From the IMG/VR virus record IMGVR_UViG_3300027747_004779, positions 93,858-157,857 of that record: a stretch of DNA of 64,000 nt, one strand, 5' to 3'. How positions within the stretch are numbered: the stretch's first letter is position 1; the number at the start of each line of letters is the position of its first letter. The notes below the pieces were generated by a model that saw only the letters and a list, made by a program, of their open reading frames with translations, was not told where the DNA came from and did no database searches. This DNA is from a virus. Position numbers and translations under genes: made by a program. Of this stretch, positions 16,431-25,860 are shown piece by piece.

Positions 16431-16438
16431 TATTTATA
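16431..16438 (-). promoter_or_regulatory. T4 consensus late promoter TATAAATA
   Basis: Exact TATAAATA on the minus strand, 6 bases before the ATG at 16424. It sits in the 30-base divergent gap ahead of the glycosyltransferase cluster. Confidence 0.75.
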
Positions 16439-16453
16439 CTAATATATCTGAAT

Positions 16454-17254
16454 ATGCAAAAGATTGGAGTAGGTATAGTCACTTGTAATCGACCCAAATT
16501 TTTCTTAAAATGCTTTAAATCTATACCACAAAACGTTGAACTTGTAGTTGTTAACGATGGCGCTGATTTTGAAGACATTATAAAACTGCACAACATACGT
16601 AAATTTGAATACATGCATAACAAGGAAAACCTTGGTGTTGGTAAAACGAAGAATAAAGCTTTAAAATATCTTCTCGAACAGAATTGCGATCACATTTTTC
16701 TTATTGAAGATGATATTATTATTAAAGACTCCACTGTTTTTGACAAATATATAGAAGCACGAAATATAACAGGAATACAGCATTTTAATTTTGGTTATCA
16801 CGGACCAGCTAATAAAAACAATATATCCGGTGGTAAGCCATGTCCGCGGTTTATTGTTGACTATGGTAGTATAAAGATAGCTATTAACTCTGCCAGTGTT
16901 GGCGCTTTTTGCTATTACACACGCGAGGTACTTGAAGAAGTTGGCCTGATTGATGATGATTTTCTTAACGCGTTTGATCATGTAGATCATGATTATAGAA
17001 TACATAAAGCCGGCTATACGACACCTTATTGGAATTGGCCAGATCTTGCTAATAGTATGGACTATCTAGACGAAATTGAATGTTCAGAAAAGAGTAGCGC
17101 AATAAGACCAAGAAAAGATTGGCAAGAAAATTTTACAAAAGGAGCTGAATGTTTTAGGAAAAAACACGGGTATATGCCTGCATGGCAAGGTTGTGTACCA
17201 GATACATCAAAAGAAGACGTTATTAAGTTTCTTAAATCAATAAAACCAAAATGA
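16454..17254 (+). CDS. Glycosyltransferase family 2-like
   Basis: 266 residues from the ATG at 16454; the longer reading from 16418 would cross the divergent promoter. GT-A features: VGIVTCNRPKFFLKCF at the start, VVVNDGAD, NLGVGKTKNKAL and LIEDDI (D-x-D-like metal site). A C-terminal DHVDHDYRIHKAG may form the acceptor site. It is first of a run of plus-strand sugar genes with tiny overlaps. Donor and acceptor unknown. Confidence 0.8.
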   Translation: MQKIGVGIVTCNRPKFFLKCFKSIPQNVELVVVNDGADFEDIIKLHNIRKFEYMHNKENLGVGKTKNKALKYLLEQNCDHIFLIEDDIIIKDSTVFDKYIEARNITGIQHFNFGYHGPANKNNISGGKPCPRFIVDYGSIKIAINSASVGAFCYYTREVLEEVGLIDDDFLNAFDHVDHDYRIHKAGYTTPYWNWPDLANSMDYLDEIECSEKSSAIRPRKDWQENFTKGAECFRKKHGYMPAWQGCVPDTSKEDVIKFLKSIKPK

Positions 17255-18000
17255 AAATAAGTTTATTAGTACCGAGTAGAGAGAGACTAAATCTGAAGCT
17301 AACACTTATAAGCTCAATTATTACTACCGTAAGCGATATTAATAATGTTGAGTTAGTTTTTGGTGTCGATGAAGATGATCCTAAGAGAGACATTGTTTAT
17401 AAAATTGCTCAAGCAATACCGTTCGTACGTATTGTTGATATTAAGAATAATGGAAAGTTTATAGGTATAAATCGTATTTGGAATATTTTAGCAGCTAATA
17501 CAAATAATGAGCTTTTTGGCTACATAGGTGATGATATGATTTTTATGACACCTGATTGGGATAAAAAAATTCTTTTAGAATTTAACAAAACGCTTTGTCC
17601 TGCAGATAACATAAAACTTTTACATTGTTATGATGGACATCGTAATTTTGATGAAATTTGTGTTAATGCTTTTGTACATAGAAAATATTATGAAGTGCTT
17701 GGTTACTTTTGTAAAGAGGACTTTTTAATTAATTGGTCTGATCAATGGATGTATCAAACATTTAATGCATTTGGCAGGATAACTTACCGACGAGATATAC
17801 ATATACAGCATAATCATTGGATTTACGGGGGTAGAAAGAAAGATAATACTGCTGACAGAATGCTTTCAGATAATCATGATACAATAAGCGATCAACTTTG
17901 GCATGACTTAGCACCGGAGCGAGTTGAAGCAGTAAAAACTCTTAGTAAGTATCTTAATATATCTCCCGATTGGTCAAAAGTCGATTGCGGAAAAAAATAA
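17251..18000 (+). CDS. Glycosyltransferase-like protein
   Basis: 249 residues. SLLVPSRERLNLKLTLI resembles a GT-A opening, followed by FGVDEDDPKRDIV and GYIGDDMIFMTPDWD with acidic pairs at the expected sugar-nucleotide position. Overlaps the previous gene by 4 bases (ATGA). Target unknown. Confidence 0.7.
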   Translation: MKISLLVPSRERLNLKLTLISSIITTVSDINNVELVFGVDEDDPKRDIVYKIAQAIPFVRIVDIKNNGKFIGINRIWNILAANTNNELFGYIGDDMIFMTPDWDKKILLEFNKTLCPADNIKLLHCYDGHRNFDEICVNAFVHRKYYEVLGYFCKEDFLINWSDQWMYQTFNAFGRITYRRDIHIQHNHWIYGGRKKDNTADRMLSDNHDTISDQLWHDLAPERVEAVKTLSKYLNISPDWSKVDCGKK

Positions 18001-18003
18001 TCT

Positions 18004-18606
18004 ATGAGCAAACATTCACCGAAACCAAAATTATCAATTTTAATTCCGAGTACACCCAACCGTGTAGCTAATAAAATGCTTAAATTATTTACTAATCTTG
18101 AAGCGCAGGTTGCTAAGCTTGCTAACCCGGATGATGTCGAGCTGCTTGTATTTTTGGATAATAAGAGACGTTCAATTGGATTTAAACGCGAATCACTTCT
18201 TTATATAGCTCGTGGGGATTTTGTGGCATTTATGGATGATGACGACGTGGTGCATGATTTTTATATTGAAGAAGCTATTAAAGCTATTAATAGTAATCCT
18301 GATGTTGATGTGATAACGTTTAAAGAGTACGTTTATATAAACGATTCACCACGCTATGAACTTACATTTGAACTTGGATATCCAAAAAACGATTCTGTGC
18401 AAATACCGAATGCAAAGCGCCCGCCATGGCATTGCTGTTTTTGGAAGCGTAAACTAGCACAGAAATATCATTTTCCCGATCTTATGTATGGTGAAGATTG
18501 GGCTTGGGCCTCAGAAATTAATAAAGAAGCAAAAACAAGCTATCATATTGATAAGTTTATGCGCACATACATATATAATGATAAAGTTACAGAAGCTATT
18601 GAATGA
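18004..18606 (+). CDS. Glycosyltransferase family 2
   Basis: 200 residues. PKLSILIPSTPNRVANKML (nucleotide-binding strand), VELLVFLDNKRRSIGFKRE and ARGDFVAFMDDDDVVHDFYI, in which the DDD(D) run is the metal-binding D-x-D site. LMYGEDWAWASEI near the C-terminus supplies the usual E-D catalytic pair. A clear GT2 enzyme, shorter than average. Three bases separate it from its upstream neighbour. Confidence 0.85.
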   Translation: MSKHSPKPKLSILIPSTPNRVANKMLKLFTNLEAQVAKLANPDDVELLVFLDNKRRSIGFKRESLLYIARGDFVAFMDDDDVVHDFYIEEAIKAINSNPDVDVITFKEYVYINDSPRYELTFELGYPKNDSVQIPNAKRPPWHCCFWKRKLAQKYHFPDLMYGEDWAWASEINKEAKTSYHIDKFMRTYIYNDKVTEAIE

Positions 18607-18617
18607 GGTAACATAAG

Positions 18618-19265
18618 TTGCGCCTACAAGATTTAAATCAATATTTAAAAAATAAGTGTTGTCTTGAAATAGGCGGTCCAAGTCGACTACTTTTTTCACT
18701 CTATAGTGATGTTAATGCAATTTCATTTTTTAATTATAAAGTAGCTATGGATCGACATGCATCTGCTGAATGTCCCTCTAATACAACAAATACGTTTTTT
18801 GGCGATGCAACAGAAACAAAAGATTTTGTACAATTAAACAATCAGCAATTTGATACAATAATTTCCTCACATACCTTAGAACATATTGCAAATCCTGTTA
18901 AAGCTCTAAAGCTTTGGTATACGCATGGTAGCAATTGCGGTACCATAATTACAATAGTTCCAGAAAAACAGTGTTGCTGGGATCGCTCAAGAGATTATAC
19001 AACTAAAGAACATTTAATGGAAGATTATAATAATGATATAACAGAACAAGACATGACACATCTACATGAAGCTTCATGTATGCAAGAGTCAAGACCTACC
19101 TATTATAGTGATGTCGGTGATACCAATAATGCTAGAATTATACACCATCATACATTTTGTAGAGAGACCTTAATCGCAATTCATAAAGCTGCAGGATTTG
19201 AGGAAATATTCTGTAATAATCTGGAAGATGATAAATTACAATTAATTTATATAGGTAAAAAATGA
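18618..19265 (+). CDS. Class I SAM-dependent methyltransferase
   Basis: 215 residues from a TTG start at 18618, supported by a GAGGT sequence about 9 bases upstream. CCLEIGGPSRLLF is the SAM-binding motif I (E-x-G-G-P) and FDTIISSHTLEHIANPVKAL is the motif IV/V region typical of methyltransferases acting on small molecules or sugars. His/Asp pairs further on (HHHTF) could bind metal. Probably modifies a sugar in the surrounding cluster. Overlaps the next gene by 4 bases. Confidence 0.7.
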   Translation: MRLQDLNQYLKNKCCLEIGGPSRLLFSLYSDVNAISFFNYKVAMDRHASAECPSNTTNTFFGDATETKDFVQLNNQQFDTIISSHTLEHIANPVKALKLWYTHGSNCGTIITIVPEKQCCWDRSRDYTTKEHLMEDYNNDITEQDMTHLHEASCMQESRPTYYSDVGDTNNARIIHHHTFCRETLIAIHKAAGFEEIFCNNLEDDKLQLIYIGKK

Positions 19266-19903
19266 AGAACGTTTGCTTTCTACATGTCGCTACTGTCGGT
19301 AAATATCAAGCTGTAGTTAATGATATTTTTACAAAACTTAAGACAAGCGGGCTACTCGATGAGCTTCATCGTATATATGTAAACATCGCCGGGGATGAGA
19401 TGGTAGTTATACCGCCTGAAGATAAAATAAAAATATTTCCTGATAAATGTGATTTAGGGATGTATGAGTTAAGCACCCTTAACTTACTCAAGCAATATTC
19501 TGATATTAAGAATGCAAATATTCTCTATGTACATACAAAGGGTGTGACATCTTTTAATAATCCCTGTATAGAAGAATGGAGAGAGTATATGCTATATTTT
19601 AATATTTTAAAATATAAAAACGCTATTAAACAGCTCGAGACAAATGATGCGGTAGGAGTAGATTTAGTTGACACACCGACCAAGCATTTTTCAGGCAACA
19701 TTTGGTGGTCAAAGACGTCACATATTAAAACTCTTCCTCCGGTATCTTGCTTACCGGTAATATTGAGTGAACGACATAAATGTGAATTTTGGGTTTGTAG
19801 TAAAACAACAGGAACGTATAAATCATTGCACAATAGTAACATTGATGTATATAGTAGACACTTAACTCGCTATCCTAAGGAAAAATATGAAAATATCAAT
19901 TAA
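19262..19903 (+). CDS. Glycosyltransferase-like protein
   Basis: 213 residues. NILYVHTKGVTSF, WREYMLYFNI, VGVDLVDTPTKHFSGNIWWSKTSHI and CEFWVCSK form a pattern I recall from uncharacterised polysaccharide-locus proteins (H-F-S-G-N-x-W-W). No classical D-x-D is seen. Overlaps the next gene by 17 bases. Confidence 0.6.
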   Translation: MKNVCFLHVATVGKYQAVVNDIFTKLKTSGLLDELHRIYVNIAGDEMVVIPPEDKIKIFPDKCDLGMYELSTLNLLKQYSDIKNANILYVHTKGVTSFNNPCIEEWREYMLYFNILKYKNAIKQLETNDAVGVDLVDTPTKHFSGNIWWSKTSHIKTLPPVSCLPVILSERHKCEFWVCSKTTGTYKSLHNSNIDVYSRHLTRYPKEKYENIN

Positions 19904-20834
19904 TTATATCCCACATGATAGATATTTATATGTCGATAGTTTCTTAAAAGAAATTACTAAAATCTCTAGCAGCCTAAAAAAAGATATTGTTGTTAATTTC
20001 TTAATATCATCAACTAAAAGGGACTGGAGAGCAGATAAAGATTTTCTCGCTTCTAAAGATGTTTACTCTAACGTCTTTTTGATTAATAACGGCGACTACA
20101 TGACGAAGATTAAAACAGCACTAGAAAACAGCGATCAATATGCTATTAAGCTTGATGAAGATATTTTTGTACCAGCTAATGTCTGGGAATATATGCTTAG
20201 TAATTTAAATGTTCTAGAGGATAAAAATAATCTATTTATTTCACCAATACTGTCTACCGGAATCCCTACGGTAGATAAATTTGCTAATCAATTTCTTGCA
20301 CAAGAAGAGCGTGAAACATTATATAATATTTTTCTTAAAACAGCATTACCGAGCATATGGGGCGCAAATTATGAACCTCTTATTGAACACACATTCAATG
20401 CAAAAGAATGGAATTCAGATAATTTTTATAACGAGGTAGGCAGAATTCAACATTATTATAAAGGTGTTCACCCTGTACGGTTTTCATCTGCTGCACAGAC
20501 ATTTCTTCTTAATTGTGTATTGAAGAATCTAGATAAAATATTAAACGAAACAAATTTTTCTCTCTATACAGATCAAAAGCCATATTTTTGTAATAGTGTT
20601 TTTGGAATTAAAAAAGACGTCTGGACAAAAATTTTAAATGATACAAGCCTATTTAAAGACGGGTTTGATGAAGTACCTCTTAATCTATATCGAGAAGATA
20701 ATAAGTTGAATATGGTATTTATTAATAACGGCTTTAGTGTACATCCATCCTATAATACAATAAACGTTTTTGGCGATAATTATAAAGTTCTTTCTGATAG
20801 GTTCTTTAATCATGAATACTTCAAGCAACAGTAA
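19887..20834 (+). CDS. Glycosyltransferase-like protein
   Basis: 315 residues. YAIKLDEDIFVPANVW (residues about 88-103) has the acidic D-E-D motif of GT-A enzymes. The remainder, with HHYYKGVHPVRFSS-like and FGIKKDVWTKIL segments, resembles large polysaccharide-locus proteins rather than a named family. Overlaps both neighbours. Confidence 0.6.
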   Translation: MKISINYIPHDRYLYVDSFLKEITKISSSLKKDIVVNFLISSTKRDWRADKDFLASKDVYSNVFLINNGDYMTKIKTALENSDQYAIKLDEDIFVPANVWEYMLSNLNVLEDKNNLFISPILSTGIPTVDKFANQFLAQEERETLYNIFLKTALPSIWGANYEPLIEHTFNAKEWNSDNFYNEVGRIQHYYKGVHPVRFSSAAQTFLLNCVLKNLDKILNETNFSLYTDQKPYFCNSVFGIKKDVWTKILNDTSLFKDGFDEVPLNLYREDNKLNMVFINNGFSVHPSYNTINVFGDNYKVLSDRFFNHEYFKQQ

Positions 20835-21525
20835 TTGGACTTTTGGCATTATTACTGAAAATATTACGCTTACAGAGAGCGGTGATATTTGTAAAGAGCA
20901 AAACCAGATTTTATATAGTGCTATTCAAAGTATCTTAGATCTCAATATATCTTTAAACAAATATGAGCTTATTATTATTGGTGGTAATAACCTAAAGAAA
21001 GATATTCAAAAAGATAATATTACTATCTTATATTTTGACGAAAATATTAAAAAAGCCTGGATAACAAAAAAGAAAAATATTATTTTTAATAGAGCGCAAT
21101 TTGAAAATACTATTATTATTCATGACTATGTTTCGTTCGATAAAAACTGGTATAGCGGGTTTCTTTCTTTTGAGACAGATTGGGATGTTTGTATGTGTCA
21201 AATAAGAAATAAGGATAATATTAGATGGCGGGATTGGCTTCTTTGGTGGTGTGGTACAGCTCCCTATAGATTAGAGCATAACGGAAAGCGGCTTCCTGCT
21301 AACAGATTATTATACGACGACTATCAGTTTGTTAATAATGATATGTATATAAACGGTACCGTTATTATTGGAAAAACAAACTACTTAAAAAATAATAAAT
21401 TTGATGAAAATCGCTGCTGGGGACAAGGTGAAGACTGTGAGTGGTCCGCGCGTTGCAGACCTACATGGAAATATAAGATGAATGTTAATTCGACCTTAAG
21501 ATTATTAAAACAAAAAGAGGATTAA
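20812..21525 (+). CDS. Glycosyltransferase-like protein
   Basis: 237 residues from the ATG at 20812, overlapping the previous gene by 23 bases; an earlier in-frame ATG would overlap by 65. NWTFGIITENITL, YELIIIGGNN, HDYVSFDKNWYSGFL and WGQGEDCEWSARCRP resemble GT-A-fold enzymes, with E-D-x-E-W as the likely catalytic acid region. Specificity unknown. Confidence 0.6.
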   Translation: MNTSSNSNWTFGIITENITLTESGDICKEQNQILYSAIQSILDLNISLNKYELIIIGGNNLKKDIQKDNITILYFDENIKKAWITKKKNIIFNRAQFENTIIIHDYVSFDKNWYSGFLSFETDWDVCMCQIRNKDNIRWRDWLLWWCGTAPYRLEHNGKRLPANRLLYDDYQFVNNDMYINGTVIIGKTNYLKNNKFDENRCWGQGEDCEWSARCRPTWKYKMNVNSTLRLLKQKED

Positions 21526-22245
21526 GTGAACGTTGCTCTTTGTTTTTACGGACAACCTAGATATCTTGAAAACTTAAACTCTGTACAGTCACATAAAGAG
21601 CATATATATTCACAAGCTACTGTCGATGTGTATACTCATTTCTGGTTTAGTGAATCACAAAAATCATATCCTGTTTCCGATTGGTGTAGAGCAAGTGATC
21701 TTAAAGTTCATAAGAATACAGTAGAAGCGATTAAGGCATTTTATAAACCTATTGCTTTAGCATATGAACAACAAAAAGAATTTACCCCTAGTAACGAAAT
21801 TAAAGAAATATTAAAAATAAAACCATATTATACAGAAAATAATGTTTTTAATTTATTATCTCACCTCTACTCACTACAAAAATGTATTGAATTATTCGAA
21901 GAGCGAAAAAATAAAAGTTATGACTTTGTTATTGTCTCTAGATTCGACAACAAAATACATAAATTTCCTAACTTAACGCAACTATTAAAAAATAAATTCT
22001 ATTTAACGGATTTTTACGGCAAAGGGTTTAATGACTATATATACATAACGGATGAAAAATACCTTAGTGGGCTAAAAGTATATGAAAATTTTGATAGTAT
22101 TTCTAAATTAACAATTGGTTGCGTACCGGAAGAATATAAGCAAATCAATTTTCATCGAACTCATGGAAAAGATATCATCGAGTATATACCAAATTTGCAA
22201 GCTGGCATATTAAGATCTAGTCACGATACTATTGGACAGATATGA
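21526..22245 (+). CDS. Putative glycosyltransferase
   Basis: 239 residues from a GTG start abutting the previous stop. VALCFYGQPRYLENLNSV, VDVYTHFWFSES and DFVIVSRFDNKIHKF are typical of capsular or LPS sugar-transfer proteins with R-F-D-N as the acidic site. Overlaps the next gene by 4 bases (ATGA). Confidence 0.6.
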   Translation: MNVALCFYGQPRYLENLNSVQSHKEHIYSQATVDVYTHFWFSESQKSYPVSDWCRASDLKVHKNTVEAIKAFYKPIALAYEQQKEFTPSNEIKEILKIKPYYTENNVFNLLSHLYSLQKCIELFEERKNKSYDFVIVSRFDNKIHKFPNLTQLLKNKFYLTDFYGKGFNDYIYITDEKYLSGLKVYENFDSISKLTIGCVPEEYKQINFHRTHGKDIIEYIPNLQAGILRSSHDTIGQI

Positions 22246-23615
22246 TAAAACATATTATTTTTGATTTAGACGGTGTCTTAGTCGATGCACGTGAATTACA
22301 TTACTATTCGCTTAACAAGGCCTTAGAGTCATTTGATAAAAAATATATTATTACCAAGGAAGAGCATTTCTCTATATATGACGGCCTACCTACTAGTAAA
22401 AAATTAGAAATGTTGACGCAGCTTAAAGGCCTACCGGTAGAATTTTATAAAGATATTTGGTCAAAAAAACAAGAATATACTGCGGAATTTATACTTTCTA
22501 ATATTGATCCTGATGAAAGATTAATAACTGTTTTGGATAGATTAAAGCGAGAAGGTTATTCAATTAGTGTTGCATCAAATTCTATTCGTGAAACAGTAAA
22601 AAATATATTATTTAAAAAAGGATTTTTACCTTATATAAATTTTTTCCTATCTAATGAAGATGTCAAAAGAGCAAAACCGAATACAGAGATTTTTTTGCGT
22701 AGTATGATTCAGGCAGAAGTTGATCCAAAAGAGTGTCTTATTATAGAAGACTCTAATATAGGTAAAAAAGCAGCACAAAATTCTGGAGCTTACCTCTGCC
22801 CTGTATTATGTACTAATGATGTTACGTATGAAAAAATACGTACAGCTATTGATATGGCAAACAATACAGCACAAACTCATAAATGGGTAGGGGGTAATAT
22901 TAATGTTTTAATTCCTATGGCGGGCGCTGGAACGCGATTTGAAAAAGCTGGATATACGTTTCCAAAGCCTCTTATTGAAGTAAGAGGTAAGCCTATGATT
23001 CAGGTTGTCGTTAATAATATAAATATTGAGGGACAGCATATTTTTATAGCGCAGCGCGCTCATAGCGAAAAATATAATTTAAAAGATACCTTAAATTTAA
23101 TTTCACCTGGATGCAAATTAACAATTTCTGATAGCTTAACTGAAGGTGCTGCATGCACTACATTGCTAGCAAAAGAATATATTAATAACGATACGCCATT
23201 AATTATGGCAAATTCAGATCAATATATTGACTGGGATAGTAGTGAATTTATGTGGTCAATGATGGCTGATCACGTCGATGGTGGTATCCTGGTATTTGAA
23301 TCAACTCATCCTAAATGGAGCTTTGCAAAACTTAATAATGAGGGGTATGTATGCGAAGTTGCGGAGAAGCGGCCTATAAGCAATCTTGCTACTGTAGGTA
23401 TATACTTTTGGCGCAAAGGATCAGACTACGTAAAATATGCAGAACAGATGATAAAGAAGAACATTCGTGTTAATAATGAATTTTATGTTTGCCCGGTTTT
23501 TAACGAAGCAATTCAAGACGGTAAAAAAATAAAAGTATTTAAAATTGCTAATGATAAGATGTGGGGTATCGGTACGCCGGAAGATTTAAGTTATTTTCTT
23601 GAAAATCATCCATGA
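22242..23615 (+). CDS. Bifunctional HAD phosphatase and sugar nucleotidyltransferase fusion
   Basis: 457 residues. Residues 1-215 are a HAD hydrolase of the beta-phosphoglucomutase type: IIFDLDGVLVDA (catalytic D-x-D), VASNS (motif II), RAKPN (motif III Lys), LIIEDSNIGKKAA (motif IV). Residues 223-457 are a nucleotidyltransferase: NVLIPMAGAGTRFEKAGYTF then PKPLIEVRGKPMIQ, and MANSDQYIDW. Joining these two activities in one chain suggests that a sugar phosphate is isomerised or dephosphorylated and then activated to NDP-sugar within one protein. The exact sugar is unknown. Confidence 0.82.
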   Translation: MIKHIIFDLDGVLVDARELHYYSLNKALESFDKKYIITKEEHFSIYDGLPTSKKLEMLTQLKGLPVEFYKDIWSKKQEYTAEFILSNIDPDERLITVLDRLKREGYSISVASNSIRETVKNILFKKGFLPYINFFLSNEDVKRAKPNTEIFLRSMIQAEVDPKECLIIEDSNIGKKAAQNSGAYLCPVLCTNDVTYEKIRTAIDMANNTAQTHKWVGGNINVLIPMAGAGTRFEKAGYTFPKPLIEVRGKPMIQVVVNNINIEGQHIFIAQRAHSEKYNLKDTLNLISPGCKLTISDSLTEGAACTTLLAKEYINNDTPLIMANSDQYIDWDSSEFMWSMMADHVDGGILVFESTHPKWSFAKLNNEGYVCEVAEKRPISNLATVGIYFWRKGSDYVKYAEQMIKKNIRVNNEFYVCPVFNEAIQDGKKIKVFKIANDKMWGIGTPEDLSYFLENHP

Positions 23616-24043
23616 AGATTATATCACACCGCGGTAATATTTTTGGTCTCGATCCAAAAAGAGAGAATGTGCCTGAAATAGTAGAGGAATGTATTGATAT
23701 GGGGTTTGATGTCGAAGTAGATGTATGGCTCAAGGATAACGTGTACTATCTTGGTCACGATGCGCCCAAGATACCAATAGCAAAAGAATTTTTATTGAGA
23801 GAACAGCTCTGGTGTCATGCGAAAAACCTTGAAGCACTTCATCACATGCTTAATGATAATATACATTGCTTCTGGCATCAGGAAGACGATTTTACACTAA
23901 CATCGAGAGGCGTTATATGGACATACCCGGGTAAGGAGATTACCGATAAATCTATTCTGGTAACAAACGTTTTTCCAAAAGAAAAATGTTATGGTATATG
24001 CACCGATTTTCCCTTTAAAATGCACAATGAAAAGAATAGCTAA
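23612..24043 (+). CDS. Glycerophosphodiester phosphodiesterase-like protein
   Basis: 143 residues. IISHRGN, EECIDMGFDVEVDVW and YYLGHDAPK match the opening of the GDPD/PI-PLC TIM barrel (H-R-G, E-x-D, G-H-D). The protein is much shorter than a normal GDPD (about 250), so it is either a minimal version or a truncated domain. The catalytic His and both acids are kept. Such short forms occur in polysaccharide clusters. Overlaps the next gene by 17 bases. Confidence 0.7.
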   Translation: MKIISHRGNIFGLDPKRENVPEIVEECIDMGFDVEVDVWLKDNVYYLGHDAPKIPIAKEFLLREQLWCHAKNLEALHHMLNDNIHCFWHQEDDFTLTSRGVIWTYPGKEITDKSILVTNVFPKEKCYGICTDFPFKMHNEKNS

Positions 24044-24842
24044 TTTTACTCAAACATATAAGGGTACGCTACGTTGGTCTCCAGGCAGTGATGGTAAGAA
24101 TAGAGATTTTTTAATTGATGCACTTTGCCATAATGAAGGAAAGATTGAGAGCTACAAATTGCTCGATTTACAGACGTTTAATTTTCATAATATAGATGTT
24201 GAACATAGCAAACAATTAGCTAATAAAATTAAAACTGTCTTACCATCTTGTGAGTTTTTTGTTTATCAAGATATGAGTCTTGGCAGTACTATATATAAAC
24301 ATCTTAACTTTTTAAAAGAGCGTGGTATGACAGATTTCATCTGGATACAGGACGATGAATTTTTTACATATAATAATTTTAATGATTTTAGGGATGTTAT
24401 TAATTTTTACAGAGCACACAATGATATTAAACATATAAACCTATTACATAGATTAAATGAGGGTGTACAGAGCGATGCATATTCAAATCATCCTGGAGTT
24501 AGACAAGCAGACAATATAAAAATATCTAATAATATAAATTTAACTAAAACGCGCGCAAAAGATATTGAGCCTGCGAATAATTATGTAATGGACTTTTCAG
24601 CATTTATTTGTGACATTGATTATTTTCTTAATAATATGTTTCACGAAACGTTTGCCGAACATCTTGATGCATATAGGCTAGAGGGTGCAGTAAATGAATT
24701 ATGTCTTAAGAATAATATTCAAAGATGTTTTGTAAATGTTAATTTTTTTGAATCATTTAATATTGTCGGCATGCCGCCTTCGCTTGGCAAGAGCGATGTC
24801 GCTTTGCAAAAACTTAAAAATTTAGTTAAAAAACCTTCTTGA
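24027..24842 (+). CDS. Glycosyltransferase-like protein, last of the sugar cluster
   Basis: 271 residues from the ATG at 24027. FIWIQDDEFFTYNNF has the Q-D-D-E metal-site pattern of GT-A enzymes, and HINLLHRLNEGV and FAEHLDAYRLEG follow. The gene closes a plus-strand run that has almost no spacing from 16454. Confidence 0.6.
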   Translation: MKRIANFTQTYKGTLRWSPGSDGKNRDFLIDALCHNEGKIESYKLLDLQTFNFHNIDVEHSKQLANKIKTVLPSCEFFVYQDMSLGSTIYKHLNFLKERGMTDFIWIQDDEFFTYNNFNDFRDVINFYRAHNDIKHINLLHRLNEGVQSDAYSNHPGVRQADNIKISNNINLTKTRAKDIEPANNYVMDFSAFICDIDYFLNNMFHETFAEHLDAYRLEGAVNELCLKNNIQRCFVNVNFFESFNIVGMPPSLGKSDVALQKLKNLVKKPS

Positions 24843-24872
24843 ACTTTAAAGAATTGACGTTATTATATTAAT

Positions 24873-25460
24873 ATGATTTTAAACGATGTTAAATGCTACG
24901 ACGGTAAACTTCTTCATTCTAGATTCGCTTACAAATATTTCCGTGAAAGGACACTCCCCATTGGTAATATAATTGCATTTCGCGCGCCAATGAAAGTAGA
25001 GGCTGAAGGGATGATTGATAGTGAAGATGTCCTTAACAACGACTACATTTACAGCGATGATGCAATTAATTTTCTTTGGGAGATTCCTAACCTTGATCCC
25101 TTTGGCGCTGTCGCTTGGCAGCGTCTTTTTAATACTCAAATTGCACAAATTCTTAGTACGAGATATCTTGAAACGCCCATTGAAGTCGATGGAGACGATT
25201 TGATTGTACATAAAGAGCATATGCAAGCTGGTATTGCGCAACCTAAAGGTAAGTGTAGCGTGAGCATTACATATTCCTCAAATAATGTTGCTCTTGGTCA
25301 TACAGGTATTAATATTACGGCTGGTAAAAAAGCGCCTGCGTTTGCTTATTCAACCAATCTTTCAAATGAGCAAGCAATTGCTTTCATGAAAGATATCGTA
25401 GAGTTGTTCTATAAAATGAATGATGATATTTTTATCGCGACGTCAAAAGTTATTTGTTAA
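24873..25460 (+). CDS. Conserved protein, possibly DUF366-like
   Basis: 195 residues. YDGKLLHSRFAYKYFRE, GNIIAFRAPMKVEAEGMID, DSEDVLNNDYIYSDDAINF and DPFGAVAWQRLFNTQI are strongly patterned. I recall this layout from DUF366-type proteins in archaea and T4-like cyanophages, but cannot confirm it. Function unknown. The TAA stop overlaps the next ATG by one base. Confidence 0.6.
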   Translation: MILNDVKCYDGKLLHSRFAYKYFRERTLPIGNIIAFRAPMKVEAEGMIDSEDVLNNDYIYSDDAINFLWEIPNLDPFGAVAWQRLFNTQIAQILSTRYLETPIEVDGDDLIVHKEHMQAGIAQPKGKCSVSITYSSNNVALGHTGINITAGKKAPAFAYSTNLSNEQAIAFMKDIVELFYKMNDDIFIATSKVIC

Positions 25461-25831
25461 TGACAATATTTGATTTTATTTCAAATATTGCTTATACAAA
25501 AAATAAAAACTGTCTTAATACTGTAGATGAAGAATCAGAGTTTCAGCCTTTTTTGGTTAATCGCTGGCTTAGTATGTATTCTCCGTCTATGGCTAAACTT
25601 TCGAACACTTTAAACAAATATATAGGTATATTTGAATCTAAGAAAGATCTCTTTTCATTATTTTGTGCAACCTTTCCTAAAGTACCGGCTAAAAAAATAA
25701 CATATTTTAAGAAAAATAAAGAGCAAAAAAACGCTCAAGATGAAGAGATCGTAACACAAATATCAAAAAATATAGAGCTGTCTAAAAGAGAGATTCGTAA
25801 TTATATCTTTGAACTAAATAAAAAAGATTGA
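25460..25831 (+). CDS. 62: Clamp loader small subunit gp62-like
   Basis: 123 residues from the ATG at 25460. MTIFDFISNIAYTKNK, FQPFLVNRWLSMYSPSM and ELSKREIRNYIFEL match the pattern I recall from cyanophage gp62 (SIFDFIN.I...K, F.PF.VNRFLSM, VSKKEA.DY). T4 gp62 is longer (187) and partners gp44 to load the sliding clamp gp45. gp44 and gp45 are not seen in the window, so the usual 45-44-62 order is broken here. Confidence 0.6.
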   Translation: MTIFDFISNIAYTKNKNCLNTVDEESEFQPFLVNRWLSMYSPSMAKLSNTLNKYIGIFESKKDLFSLFCATFPKVPAKKITYFKKNKEQKNAQDEEIVTQISKNIELSKREIRNYIFELNKKD

Positions 25832-25860
25832 TTAAATAGCCAGATTAATTAAATTACTTT

